Source: Thinopyrum elongatum (lineage: Eukaryota; Streptophyta; Magnoliopsida; Poales; Poaceae). Taken from it: a stretch of 64,000 bases of DNA. The translations under genes were made by a program, and so were the position numbers. The stretch covers positions 328,370,929 to 328,434,928 of the forward strand of contig CM022301.1 in assembly GCA_011799875.1 (NCBI GenBank). Direction: 5' to 3'. Of the stretch, positions 34,501-44,933 are shown piece by piece; position 1 is the first letter of the stretch; each line of letters opens with the position of its first letter. The notes under the pieces are model-generated. The model was not told the origin of the DNA. It ran no database searches and saw only the letters and a program-made list of their open reading frames with translations.

Positions 34501-35723
34501 CAATTCTAATTCACTAACGGTTTGGATATTTGATCCGAGTGGGCCTCTAGCCCGATAGCACTAACCATCACGTGGGAACAGTTATGGGCACTCTGCGTCG
34601 TATGCATCAGCCGAAGCTTAATGGACGTCAGCGATTGAGCGGCGCACACCGAGTTGGACTGCGTAATGCAACCGCCTTGACAGTTTGGGTTGCCAGGTCT
34701 GCTCTCGGCCGTGAACGTAACGTGCAGGAGTTCCCGGGGCGATGGCCCAAGACCCCTTGGCGCATAGGTTTTGTCCGGCGTGCTGACCTCTTTGTTAAGC
34801 CTAGGTCGGGTTGCGGCGTATCGTTTGGTCGAGGCCGGGCATGACCTATTAAAGTGTGTCCGGCCAGAGTTAATCGAGCGTGGTGGGTAAGTTGGTGCAC
34901 CCCTGCAGGGAAGAACTAATCTATGCATAGCCGATCCTCGGTAATGGACGCTCGGAGTTGTATCCCGATCGATACAACTAGAACTGGATACTTGAGATGA
35001 GATATGGATACTAGGGCTCTAGGATTGCTTTCTCACAGTGAGTCAAGAAAGGATCTCTGGCCGAGGTTGATACTTAATACTGCTACTAGTTTATGCTGTA
35101 CTAATCTACACTCTTCTAATGCTGCAAGACCGCTGAAGATGCTAGTCTTCGATAGGACTAGGCATTTCCCTCTATTCTGGCATTTCTGCAACCCAATCCA
35201 CATATACAGCCTCTCTTTGATAATGTTGCATATGTAGTGTAGATCCTTGCTTGCTGAGTACTTCGGATGAGTACTCATGGTTGCTTTGCTTCCTCTTTTT
35301 CCCCTTTTCCCCTTTTTGATGCAACCAGACGACGGAGCCCCGTAGTCAGGTGCCCCCGCCGACGACTACTACTACCACCCCGAGGGTGGTTACTACTATG
35401 AGCTTGCTGACGACCAGGAGTAGGATCAGAGGGTCCCAGGCAGGAGGCCAGCGCCTTTTCGATCTTAGCTTTTGTTTTGCCCTGCCTTTCTAAAGGCTTA
35501 TCTGTTTATGTTTCATGTCTGTACTCAGATATCTGATGCTTCCGCTGACGCTTGTATGCGAGCTTATGTATTTGAGTCCTCGAGGCCCCTAGCTTGTAAT
35601 ATTAAGCTTGTATGACTTTATTTATGTTTTAGAGTTGTGTTGTGATTCCTTCAAGTGAGTCCTTAGGCTTGATCGTGTGCATTTGCGTGTATGATTAGTG
35701 CACGATTAAGCCGGGGCATCACA
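31566..35723 (+). mobile_element. L3: solo LARD-type LTR (4158 bp), target duplication CACTG
   Basis: Starts TGTAACACCCC at 31566, ends GGCATCACA at 35723, and is flanked by CACTG on both sides (31561-31565 and 35724-35728). No primer site or interior follows, so it is a solo LTR left by recombination between the two LTRs. It has a GC-rich core (about 32080-33050), the four-hairpin array (34056-34256), and a right half that aligns with L1. The GC-rich open frames on both strands (up to 138 codons) are not credible genes. Confidence 0.95.
34056..34256 (+). repeat. Array of four GAGGGTGATWCCTC mini-hairpins in L3
   Basis: Copies start at 34056, 34123, 34190 and 34243, spaced 67, 67 and 53. The flanking bases extend the stem to CGAGG/CCTCG in the first copy. 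Confidence 0.8.
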
Positions 35724-35783
35724 CACTGTTTGAGCCTAACCTAACGTCGCCCATGGCATGTATGGTTCAGGCCCGGGGTATAC
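35724..35783 (+). other. T1 3' interior end with polypurine-like tract
   Basis: 60 bases of T1 that end GGCCCGGGGTATAC directly before the LTR. A GGCCCGGGG-type stretch before a TGTCGG LTR is a frequent 3' boundary in Triticeae Gypsy elements. Confidence 0.6.
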
Positions 35784-36692
35784 TGTCGGTGTACACAAAT
35801 AGGGGTTTTGTTTCCCCTTGAATGGTGCACAGACTTATGTGGCCTCCCAGGCAACTGATCCTGCCGGGTGTATCAAGCATTAAGGAGATCAAGCCAACAA
35901 GAGAGCACTACGAGGAGGCTTCCCCTGCCGGGTAGGAGAGCCCGGCCAGGGTTGAGACCGCCTCTGAGGACCAAGTCCAGTTCGCCCCGGCAAGGCTTCC
36001 CGGGCCGCCAAGCTCAAAACCCGCCAGGCTCCCCGCCGCCAGGCCCCCGCCAAGACGCCACCGCTCCACCTCATCACACACAAGTCATTAATCAACGCGG
36101 TGTCCAGCCCTCAGGTAACCAGGTGGATCCTGTCAAGCACGTGGCAGCATGGTGGGGGGGGAGGTTAGATTTATTGACACCCGTCCAGAAGGCATGTCAC
36201 GCTATTAAGGAGAAGATGGATAAGCGGCGCGACAGGCTTGCCGGGCTTCAACCCCAACATGACACCTAACAGGTGCATTTAATGCACTTTGTCCTAACTG
36301 CCAGAGTTAGGTATGATAGCACTGTTAGCTATCTAATCATACTCAAATGACTGTTTTGCCACTGTGGTCGCCCCTTAAGCTATAAAAGGAGGCCCGAGGC
36401 TACCTAGCAAGGGGTTTAAAACATTGATCCCCCAAAACTTGTACGCGCGTCCTGCTCTCCCTGAGGCAACCTTGTCGGGCTGGAGCTGGTCGTGTCTTCT
36501 TGTTCCTCCGAATCAATCCACCATAGCAGGAGTAGGGTTTTACGCTGCAAAGCGGCCCGAACCTGGGTAAAAGAGAGTTGTCATCGCCACGCTATCCCTG
36601 TCGTTTCTGCTCTTTGTGCAACGTGACCGTCCCCTTGCCGAACCACAAAGGGGCACCCATGCCCCATAGGTTATCGTGCTTCCACGCCGACA
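35784..36692 (+). mobile_element. T1 3' LTR (909 bp)
   Basis: Begins TGTCGGTG and ends CGCCGACA, giving matched 6-base inverted termini. TATAAAAGG at 36381-36389 sets the plus orientation. The bases on either side (TATAC and ATCGG) do not match, so it is not a solo LTR; it is the 3' LTR of T1. Confidence 0.8.
36381..36389 (+). promoter_or_regulatory. TATA box of the T1 LTR
   Basis: TATAAAAGG, followed by a leader that ends at the LTR end about 300 bases downstream; the position fits U3/R of an LTR. Confidence 0.65.
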
Positions 36693-37436
36693 ATCGGATC
36701 TAGAACATAGATATAATGGTGAAAACATGAATGGTTCAGATCTGAAATCATGGCACTCGGGCCCTAGTGACAAGCATTAAGCATAGCAGAGTCATAGCAA
36801 CATCAATCTTAGAACATAATGGATACTAGGGATCAAACCCTAACAAAACTAACTGGATTACATGATGAATCTTATCCAACTCCTCACCGACCAGCGAGCC
36901 TACGAAGGAATTACTCACTCTCGATGGGGAGCATCATGAAATTGGTGATGAAGGATGGTTGGTGATGACAAAGACCGAAGATTCCCCTCTCCGGAGCCCC
37001 GAACGGGCTCCAGATCTGGCTTCCTGATGAAGAATAGGAGGTGGCGGTGGCTCCGTATCGTAAAACATGATGAAACTTCCTCTCCTTTTTTTTCTGGAAA
37101 AATATGATTTTATAGCGTCGGAATTAGGGTCAGCGGGGCCTCGAGGGTCCCCCGCCCACCAGGGCGCGCCAGAGGGAGGCGGCGCGCCCTGGTGTCTTGT
37201 GGGCAGCCAGGGCCCCCCTCCAGTGGGTCTTGGTTCCAATATTTTTTATTTATTCCAAAATAATTCTCCAAAAAGTTTCGTCCAAATCCGGGAACTTTTA
37301 TGTCTGCACAAAACAACACCATGGTAGTTCTGCTGAAAACAACATTAGTCCGGGTTAGTTTCATTCAAATCATGCAATTTAGAGCCAAAACAAGAGCAAA
37401 AGCGTTAGGAAAAGTAGATACGATGGAGACGTATCA
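36693..37436 (-). mobile_element. D1: minus-strand LTR, start side, interrupted by T1
   Basis: On the minus strand it opens TGATACGTCTCCATCG at 37436 and continues collinearly with a common Triticeae LTR type (CCATGGTGTTGTTTTGTGCAG near 37310). It stops at 36693 where T1 begins; the rest should lie left of the window. TATAAAAT is at 37114-37107 on the minus strand with a perfect GC hairpin upstream. The flank ATACG (37437-37441) is the expected target duplication. Confidence 0.8.
37107..37194 (-). promoter_or_regulatory. D1 LTR core promoter: perfect GC hairpin plus TATA box
   Basis: CACCAGGGCGCGCC (37157-37170) and GGCGCGCCCTGGTG (37181-37194) form a perfect 14-base inverted repeat with a 10-base spacer. 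TATAAAAT is 43 bases downstream on the minus strand. Confidence 0.7.
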
Positions 37437-38773
37437 ATACGTCTCAAACGTATCTAATTTTTTGATTGTTTCATCCTATTATATTATCAATCTTGGATGC
37501 TTTATATTCAATTTTATATCATTTTTGGGAACTAACCTATTAACCCAGTGCCCCCTGAGCTTGTGGGACCCACGCAGCTCCGTTTGACCTAATTCCAACT
37601 CCATAAATTCCCATAAATCATGAAGCCAACAGAGATCCACCAGAAACAATTTTTCCACCGCCGCAAGCTTCTGTTCTTCTGTGATCCCATATGGAGGCCT
37701 TTTCCGGTACTCTGCCAGAGGAGATATCGATCACGGAGGGCATCTACATCAACCTTGCTGCCTTCCGATGATGTGTGAGTAGTTTACCACACACCTACGG
37801 GTCCATAGCTAGTAGCTAGATGGCTTCTTCTCTCTCTGATCTTCAATACAAACTTCTCCATGATCTTCATGGAGATCGATTCAATGTAATCTTCTTTTGC
37901 AGTGTGTTTGTTGGGATCCGATGAATTGTGGGTTTCTGATCAGATTATTCATTGATATTAATTAAGACTTCGTTGTACTTTATTATGCATGATTGTTATA
38001 GCTTTGTATTTCTCTCCGATCTATCCATTTGGTTTGGCCAACAAGATTGATTTATCTTCAATGGGAGAGGCGTTTGTGATGGGTTCAATCTTGTGATGTC
38101 CTCATGTCGTGACAGAAGGGGTAGAGAGGCACGTATTGTATTGTTGTCATTCAGGGTAAAACAATGGGGTTTAATCATATTGGTTGAGTATATTCTATCT
38201 GCATTATGTCATCTTTCTTAAAGCGTTATTCTGTTTGTCATGAACTTAATACCATAGATGCATGCTGGATAGCGGTCGATTGGTGGAGTAATAGTAGTAG
38301 ATGCAGAATCTTTCGGTCTACTTGTCATGGACGTAAGGCCTATATACATGATCATTTCCATGAATATCATAAAAACTATGCGCTTTTCTATAAATTGCCC
38401 AACAATAATTTATTTACCCATTGTATGCTATGTTTCGAGAGATAAGCTTCTAGTGAAAACTATGGCCCCCAGGTCTACTTTCATCATATTACTAAAACCA
38501 AAAATACCTTGCTGCAATTTATTTACTTTTATTTTGTTTTGCAACTTATATATCTGGCATTACCAGATTTGATCCTTACAAGTAATGAGTTCAAGGGGAT
38601 TAGCAACCCTCTTGTCAGGTGCAAGTATTCGCTCTTGTGTGTGAAGGTGTTGTTCACTAGGCTTTGTGTGATTCTCCTATAGGTTCGATAACCTTGGTTC
38701 TCACTGAGGGAAACACTTATCCGCTACTATATTGCTTCACCCTTCTTCGAGGAAAATCCAACACAGCTCACAA
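37437..38773 (+). mobile_element. D2: plus-strand LTR, interrupted at both ends
   Basis: It aligns with the S3 LTR from ATACGTCTC (base 3 of the LTR) to near the end (...CAACACAGCTCAC), but lacks the first two bases (TG) because D1 inserted there, and the last nine or so because a CACTA element inserted there. It also lacks about 180 bases around 37555, which removed the GC hairpin region upstream of the TATA-like CATAAATT. Confidence 0.75.
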
Positions 38774-39135
38774 CACTACAAAAAAAAGACACATCTGTGA
38801 CATTTTGGCCCGAACGATTTTTTTTTCTGTCATGGTTATGACACTTCTATGATGATAATTGTGAAAAAACACGTATCATCATAGATGTGGTGGGCGCCTA
38901 CTTCTATGACAAAAAATCATGACAGAAAATGGGCATTTCATCCTGGGCGGGTCGGGGACGCACCTGCATGACATTCTTTGGGCCATCCATGACGGAAAAA
39001 ATCATGGTAGAAGCGGGGGCGAGGAAAATTTCGGGGAGTTCCCGGTTACGATGGGTGGTCGGGGCCGAGCGATGCACGGAGGTTTGCGTGTTTATCTTGT
39101 ACACGTACGCCCATGTGTGCGAGGCGTTGGGATCT

Positions 39136-39270
39136 AACTGAACTCGAGCGAGGCATTCGCTTACTGAACCCGAGCGATTGCACTAGCTACGTTGCTGAAC
39201 CTGAGCGATCTTTCCCTTGGCTGTTAACTGAACCCGAGCGATTCCTTCGCTACTGCTGCTAACTGAAGCC
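39136..39270 (+). repeat. CTGAACCCGAGCGA subterminal array
   Basis: Five copies at about 28-33-base spacing (near 39138, 39165, 39195, 39228 and 39262), the last degenerate. Arrays like this near a CACTA end are normally transposase-binding repeats. Confidence 0.75.
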
Positions 39271-39285
39271 GATCGAACCTGCCTC

Positions 39286-40005
39286 TTGATGAACAGTGAC
39301 CGTTATTGGGGGTTGGATGAAAGTTCCCGGTGGGGGTTGGATGAACAGGACCCCATGGTAGTAGGCCATTGCCGCTGGATGAACAGGACCCCGAGGAGGC
39401 CACCACACCCGCGCCAGTTGGGGGTGGATGAACAGGACCCCGTGGAGGGCTGATTGAATAGTAGCCATACAGGCTAGATGAACAGTAACCCGTGGATGAA
39501 CAGTAGTTGGTGTAGGCTGGAGGAAGATGCGGTGGATGAACAGTAGCAGGTGGAGGCTGGAGGAAGTCGACTGTGGATGAAAAGTAGCCCATGGAGGCTG
39601 GAGGAAGTCGGCGATGGATGAACAGTAGCTCGTGGAGGCTGGAGCGAGGCAGTAAACGGTGGATGAACAGTAGCCCATGGGAGTCCCGTTTTGCGGTACG
39701 CCACACCCCTCCCGATGAACAGGACCCCATTTCGACCGTAGGAGCTCGAATAGAAGTCCGTTTCCTCCATTTTGTGGTACGCCAGACCCCTCCCGATGAA
39801 CAGGATCCTGTTTCGACCGTAGCCGGTCAAACAGAAGGCCATTTCCTCTGTACTGCGGTACGCCAGACCCCGTTTCAGCTGTTCCCTCCAAGCCGGTTGG
39901 CTCCCGTTGAACAAGATGCATTTCGACCTAGTATGTTGCCTCCCGATGAACATGACGCTATTTCTCCGTTCCGACCCAGCCGGTTGGCTGCTCGATGAAC
40001 AGGAC
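39286..40005 (+). repeat. GATGAACAG array (about 16 copies)
   Basis: About sixteen copies of GATGAACAG(G/T)A with small changes, spaced roughly 35-110 bases apart. It makes long artefactual frames on the minus strand rich in VHP/SST repeats (up to 220 codons at 39921-39259). Confidence 0.85.
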
Positions 40006-40220
40006 GCCGTCACTGTGCGCGTTCGAGACCACGCCCGTATGTACGTACGTGGCCGTCTTTTTTGCAGCGTGGTTGTCGTATGCGCACACGATTTAGACGG
40101 GACTGCCTGTAGAGCTACTGCTCCCTACTAGGCCACGGTTCATCATGGCCGAAAGACCGATGGACCAGTATGTACGTACACGTTTGCAACCAGAATGACA
40201 ACGCTACGTACGCTTTGACC

Positions 40221-41430
40221 GGGTGGGTCCCGGCTGTCAGGGAGGATAAGGAGACACTTCCTTGCGTGCGAAGATATTGATTATGGGTCCGAGCTGTCAG
40301 GGGGAGGATTCATTTTTTTGCGCGTAATAAGGAGGCACTTCCTTGCATGCGAAGATGTAGCTGGTGGGTCCAGCTGTCAGCCTCACCGCGTACAGTCCTC
40401 TTCCGATGGCTATCGTTCGTTGACCACGCCACGCGGACAGCACCCAGGGGGTGGACGACGGTGAGGCAGGGAACGGCCCGGAGCCTGGGAACACGCGGAG
40501 GGTAGTACGAGGGTTGACTGGTTCGGCTGCGGTGTGAGGTTGCCGTTGCCGCAGAATAACATGGGGTGTGGGTGAGTAAGGGATAGCCTGGCCAGCGGTG
40601 GGAGTAGGAGGGGGCGGTGAGGCATGCGCGGCAGCACAGCCGGCCACGGGAGGCAGGAGCACGCGGTGGTTTGGACGGCTGGAGCAAGAAAATCAGATGT
40701 TGAAGAAGCAGGACGACCATTGGATGTTAATAATCCAACGGTCACTGGTGATAGAATCGTTTGTTGACTAAGTTGACAAAGCCCTGCGTACGCGTCAACT
40801 TAGTAGGGCCACAAGTCAGCCTCCAAATCTGGTGGGCTCCAGCTGTAATGGGGAGCAATCATTATTTTTCGCTTAATAAGGAGGCACTTCCTTCAGTGCG
40901 AAGAAATAGCTGGTAGGTCCCAGCTGTCATGGGGAGGATTCATTTTTTTTGGCGTAATAAGGAGGTACTTGCTTGCGTGCGGCCATGGACCATGTGGGTC
41001 CTAACTGTCAACCCCTCCATGTAGATCCCTCTTTTGATGTTGTTGTTTGTTGACAACGTTGACCACACCGTGCCGAGAACATCGACATGATGCACGACCG
41101 CGAGACCCAGGAAGGGAATGACCCGGAGGCGGCGAAGCCACAACAGTGGAGGGATGTGGGTGAGTAGAGGGATCGCCTGGCTAGCGGTGGGAGTAGTAGG
41201 GGGCGGTGAGGCCTACGAGGCAGCACAGCCGGCCACAGGAAGCGGGAGCAAGCCGTCTCGCCGGCGCTGGATTAGGCGGTTGGAGCAAGAAGATCAGAGA
41301 TTGAAGAAGCACGACGGCCGTTGGATTGACATCCAACCGTCACTTCTGCTAGAATCGTTTGTTGACGTATATAATAAGTAAAAAAATCTTGCATATGCGT
41401 CAACTTAATAGGCCCACAAGTTCGCCCATT
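40221..41430 (+). repeat. 0.6-kb tandem duplication inside the CACTA element
   Basis: A unit starting with GGGTGGGTCC and a following AATAAGGAGGCACTTCCTTGC (near 40221) is repeated from about 40831, a period near 610 bases. Each unit ends with the AAGAAGCACGACGGCCGTTGG...GAATCGTTTGTTGAC stretch. A third partial copy lies at about 42110-42520. Confidence 0.75.
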
Positions 41431-41449
41431 TCCTATTTTTTTAATAATT

Positions 41450-42100
41450 TACAGCTCATTTGCAACTTCTTATGCAATTTATTGCAGTCCGTTTTCTTTT
41501 TGTTGGCCAGGGCCAGGGTTAAAAATTTAAACGAAATTTTGCATATTTTGATGGGGTCCAAACTATTTATAATACCAAAATGTCAAGTCAGATTTAAAGT
41601 AATTTGAAGATATATTTAAATTAGGTTAAAGCCCAATGAAATTGGAATATGAAAATGTGAAAAAAAAATCAGAAATTTGAAAGTAATTGCTAATTTGTCA
41701 TGTGTTTTTTATATTTACAGCCCATTTCATATTACTTTTAAGTTTTGCAGCCGTCTTGAAAGAGTTGCAGCCCAGCAGGGCGGAGAAAATTAATAGGCCT
41801 GGATTGGGTAAGCCTGGATTGGGTATTCTTCAGAAAAAATAAACTGAGCTAGCCATTTTCACAAAGAAAAAAATAGATGGGTTGGTCATGTGGTGAACGT
41901 AAAATAAATGCCTGGCCTAGATGGGCCACAGCTCAGTTGAAACCCTCCTCCGTCTCAACAATAACAAAAAAAAACTGCTCAAGCAGCTACGTCCTAGGTG
42001 TCAGCCGCTCTTGTGCTATTCTCTTGTCTATTGACTATACGCTGACAATGTCATGGGTCCCAGATGTCAGCAAACCACTAGGAGGAAGCATTTTCTTTTT
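41450..42100 (+). other. AT-rich CACTA interior without genes
   Basis: Between the second and third copies of the 0.6-kb repeat there is AT-rich sequence with no credible coding frame. Confidence 0.5.
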
Positions 42101-42740
42101 CTATACGCTGACAATGGAGTATATAACAAAAAATGAGAAACTTCTTGCGTACGGCCATGGATATGGTGGGTCCCTACTGTCATCCTATCCACGTACAGTC
42201 CTCTCCTAATTCCTCTTGTTTATTGACCATGTTGACAACGCGAGAGGGCGGCGCCACGGCGAGGGCACCAAAGCGCACGGAGGACGACGGTGAGGCCTCA
42301 GACGGGAACAAACAAGAGTCGGGGAAGATGCGGCGGTGAAGTCGTGGGCAAAGGGGAGTACAAGGGTTGACTAGTTCGAGTGCGGGGTGGGGCTGACGTC
42401 GGCGTTAATGATTTAGGAGACGGTGGGGCGGCGATGCGTGCGCTGAGGCGCAGCCAGCCCCGCCGGCGCTGGTTTGGTTTTGGCAGCTGGAGGAAGAAGA
42501 GACTGAAGAAACACGACGGACTATAAAAGCTGCAGGAGTACTTAACAACCTTAACTGAAACCAGCAGGGGCACTTAACAACCATAGCTGAAAGTAGTATG
42601 AGTACTTATACAGGTTCAACCGTACAAAGCACGCCCCGAATAATGCTACTTTGCCTACAGTTAACCAAGGGTGAGGCCACCAAGCCCCAGGACAAGGCCC
42701 AGGCGCCACCCCGGGCATCCACAACCTTCTGAAAGCGGCT

Positions 42741-44145
42741 TCATCTCGCAATGTGGTCAATAAACAGGATATTCACTTCAGAGCCATGGAAAAGCATGAG
42801 CATAACCTTTTGTCCTATTCTCCAAGATGGACGGGCCTTCATTATTTGAGACCACCCATGAATAAGTATCTTTTCACCTCCGAGGGAAATGGAGTAGGTC
42901 GACATAAACATCATGTTGTGACCAAGCGCAAGTCTGACCCAACCATGGCCAGGCATCTGTATAGGAACAATAAAACTGGGCGGTTTCTGTTTCAAGAAGA
43001 TCACAACTGTAAAACTGTGTATAAGCAAGAGTCTATGAACAACATATATAACAGAAAACATCTTGACATAGTTGACCTGTTCAACATGTGCACCAGTGGC
43101 ACACATATCCCACGTGGCCTTCCACCATTGAAACGCCCCACAAGGACCTCAAGACTATCAATAAAGTGTAGGAACCGGTGGATGTCGTCCCAGTCAACTT
43201 CAGTGCCATCAGTAATAGTCGAGTTCTTATCAAATAACAAACGAGTAGTGTCCTAAACTTTGTAATAATCTACACGTGCCACCAATTATAAGAAATATTA
43301 GTTAGAAGTAGCGTCTTCGTGAGAGAAGGGAATCACAAATTGTTGCTACTTCTAAAGTCAAATTGTGATTAGTTAGACATAATAGGTGGATTAAGAAGTA
43401 ATCGAGGCAACATGCAAGAACCAGATACAAAACTAACATGTATGAACTAATGGAACGACGTCGGGGTGGAAGGTCACAATGAAGATCAGACCAGGTTCTG
43501 CTATTTCTATCAACATTCGTGTGCCAACTTTCAGTCTGTAACACTTGAGAAAGTTTATCCAAGTTCGTCCATAAAAAAAAGCAGTGATCTTCTTGGTTCA
43601 TGAATCTAACTAGGAACTTATATCCATGGCGTGTCTTCAATGTGACCATTAAACTAGTGTATTGAGTTATGGCAAGGTCGACCATCTCGAGTACATGTGT
43701 TCTGGCAGAGCAAGGGATGCACTGCAGGAAAAATAATATGAGAACACAATTTATTCGCTATCCAAATCTAGAAATAATTTCCTCTTTCACATTAGTGTTG
43801 ACCATGGTACTAGTACCTTTTATCCAAATATAGCAATCCAAATTTCCAAATTAGTCGACAGCATGTTCAAAATCCCCTACCCTCCCGGATAGAAAAGAGG
43901 ATTGTAGGAACATATTGTGCCCGTTTTAAAATCCTGTGTTAGGATGAGAAGGAACAAGTGTGGCATCTCGCCGAGGGCGCAAAAACCTGTAGGGTCCTCG
44001 CACTTTGGGCACTGCAAATGAAACACACTAGATTCAGTAGGAAGAAAAATGCATCAACAGCGGCAGCTGGCATCCTAGGATTACCGGCGATCAAGGGACT
44101 AGGATTTATCGGGGATAGATGAAGAATTCGTACCTGGTTCTCCAT
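42741..44145 (-). pseudogene. B3-domain gene, frameshifted (gene A)
   Basis: B3 domains are plant DNA-binding folds of transcription factors. On the minus strand, exon 1 (44145-44134) follows an AGGGTTTTCTC leader and codes MENQ up to a GTACG donor. Exon 2 (from 44011) codes CPKCEDPTGFCALGEMPHLF, with the B3-like start PHLFLLILTQDFK. Exon 3 (from 43721) carries LALPEHMYSRW and, in other frames, TSLMVTLKTRHGYKFLVRF and GRTWINFLKCYRLKVGTRML, which together form one B3 domain. Two frameshifts split it; one is in a run of eight T (43571-43578 complement). A further part (43257-43080) codes VDWDDIHRFLHFIDSLEVLV, and the last exon ends with a second B3-like segment (GWVRLALGHNMMF...GWSQIMKA..WRIGQKVMLML) and a stop at 42741. 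With these breaks it is probably a pseudogene. Confidence 0.6.
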
Positions 44146-44238
44146 GAGAAAACCCTAAGCAATCGCCGAGAGGAGGTTCTCACTGAACAAGCAGACAAGG
44201 GAGAAGGGGATTCAGGCCCAGTGAAATATTGTGCTTCG

Positions 44239-44412
44239 TCCGTCCAGCTTACTGCTACTGCTGGAAATGTGGGGGTTTCGTGATTTGACGACTCATTGGG
44301 CATTACTGCAGCGCTACGACCGGGGTGAGTCTACCGTGCATTTGTGCACTCTAATTTGGTGCATGGCACGTGGACCCCGTTGTCGGATGCCCCACATATC
44401 AGCGAAAGTAAG
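44239..44412 (-). repeat. Duplicated 5' flank, copy upstream of gene A
   Basis: About 170 bases are homologous to 47912-48084 upstream of gene B. Conserved stretches include GGGGGTTT(C/T)GTGATTTGACG and CTCATTGGGCATTACTG on the plus strand. Both copies have the same position and orientation relative to their genes, so this marks a duplicated promoter or upstream region. Confidence 0.8.
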
Positions 44413-44463
44413 TACAAAGGCAGGAGTAACTAGTTACACATAAATATATTTTTGATACAGAGA

Positions 44464-44510
44464 TACTCCCTCTGTAAATAAATATAAAAATATTTTATAT
44501 CACAAATTTA
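44464..44510 (+). mobile_element. Stowaway-type MITE end (fragment)
   Basis: TACTCCCTCTGTAAATAAATATAAAA is the left terminus of a Triticeae Stowaway (Tc1/mariner) MITE; no matching right end (CAGAGGGAGTA) follows, so the element is truncated. Confidence 0.6.
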
Positions 44511-44933
44511 TTCATAAGAAAAATCAAGGGGAATATATATAACATAATATGGGGTTCAGATGAGAATAAAATACTCAGATAGGCTAACGGGTCTGGACTT
44601 TGGGCCACAGGTCGGTGGGCCTGCATGTTTGGGGGCACATGTGTTCTAACTCAGCGCATTTCATCCGATAAATATTGCAAGCGATCGGTACGGCGCTGGT
44701 TTTAGATGCTGTCGCAAGGCAAATACAGAAAAATTAAATAAAGCACGGCAGCTGTTAGAATGAAATCGAACGACAGTTCCTAACCAGCAATCAGAGTTGC
44801 AATTCTTTCATGATATCCTACATGATAAATAATACTATCGTACTACTTATACACACTGGACACTTGTTTGACCATGCCATATTATTACATCAAAAGCTGT
44901 CGGAGGATAGATCAGTTCGGCAGTTGCGTGCTG

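Larger units (their letters stand above)
11955..36692 (+). mobile_element. T1: host Gypsy element (Tat-lineage-like) interrupted by S2, S3, L2 and L3
   Basis: T1 pieces are 11955-13658, 18601-19007, 31432-31565, 35724-35783 and the 3' LTR 35784-36692. After the target duplications of L2 and L3 are removed, the pieces join: the antisense ORF starts about 0.6 kb upstream of the 3' LTR. A GC-rich purine-containing stretch (GGCCCGGGGTATAC) precedes the LTR, as expected for a plus-strand polypurine region. An antisense ORF near the 3' LTR is a known trait of Tat-lineage elements (Grande, RIRE2). The gag-pol part would lie left of S2, outside the window. T1 is inserted in D1; the expected target duplication is ATCGG (36693-36697). 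Confidence 0.7.
38774..42530 (+). mobile_element. CACTA transposon, left end and subterminal region
   Basis: CACTACAAAAAAAAGACACA at 38774 is a typical CACTA terminus of Triticeae (Caspar/Jorge-like). Next come subterminal inverted motifs (TTTTCTGTCATG and CATGACAGAAAA, 38825-38935), arrays of CTGAACCCGAGCGA (39136-39270) and GATGAACAG (39286-40005), and a 0.6-kb repeat. CAA (38771-38773) is the possible 3-base target duplication. No ...TTTTGTAGTG end and no tnp2-type transposase frame is found to the right, so either the right end is outside the window or it was lost. The right limit given here is where the repeat similarity stops. Confidence 0.7.

Noticed and set aside
35784..36692. T1 LTR as an independent solo LTR
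   Set aside because: The flanking five bases (TATAC and ATCGG) do not match, and a polypurine-like stretch precedes it.
39259..39921. 220-codon minus-strand frame in the CACTA region
   Set aside because: It translates the GATGAACAG repeat array, and two other frames are also open across the same array.
39136..40005. CRISPR-like array
   Set aside because: Repeat units are short, degenerate and unevenly spaced, in a plant transposon; no cas genes.
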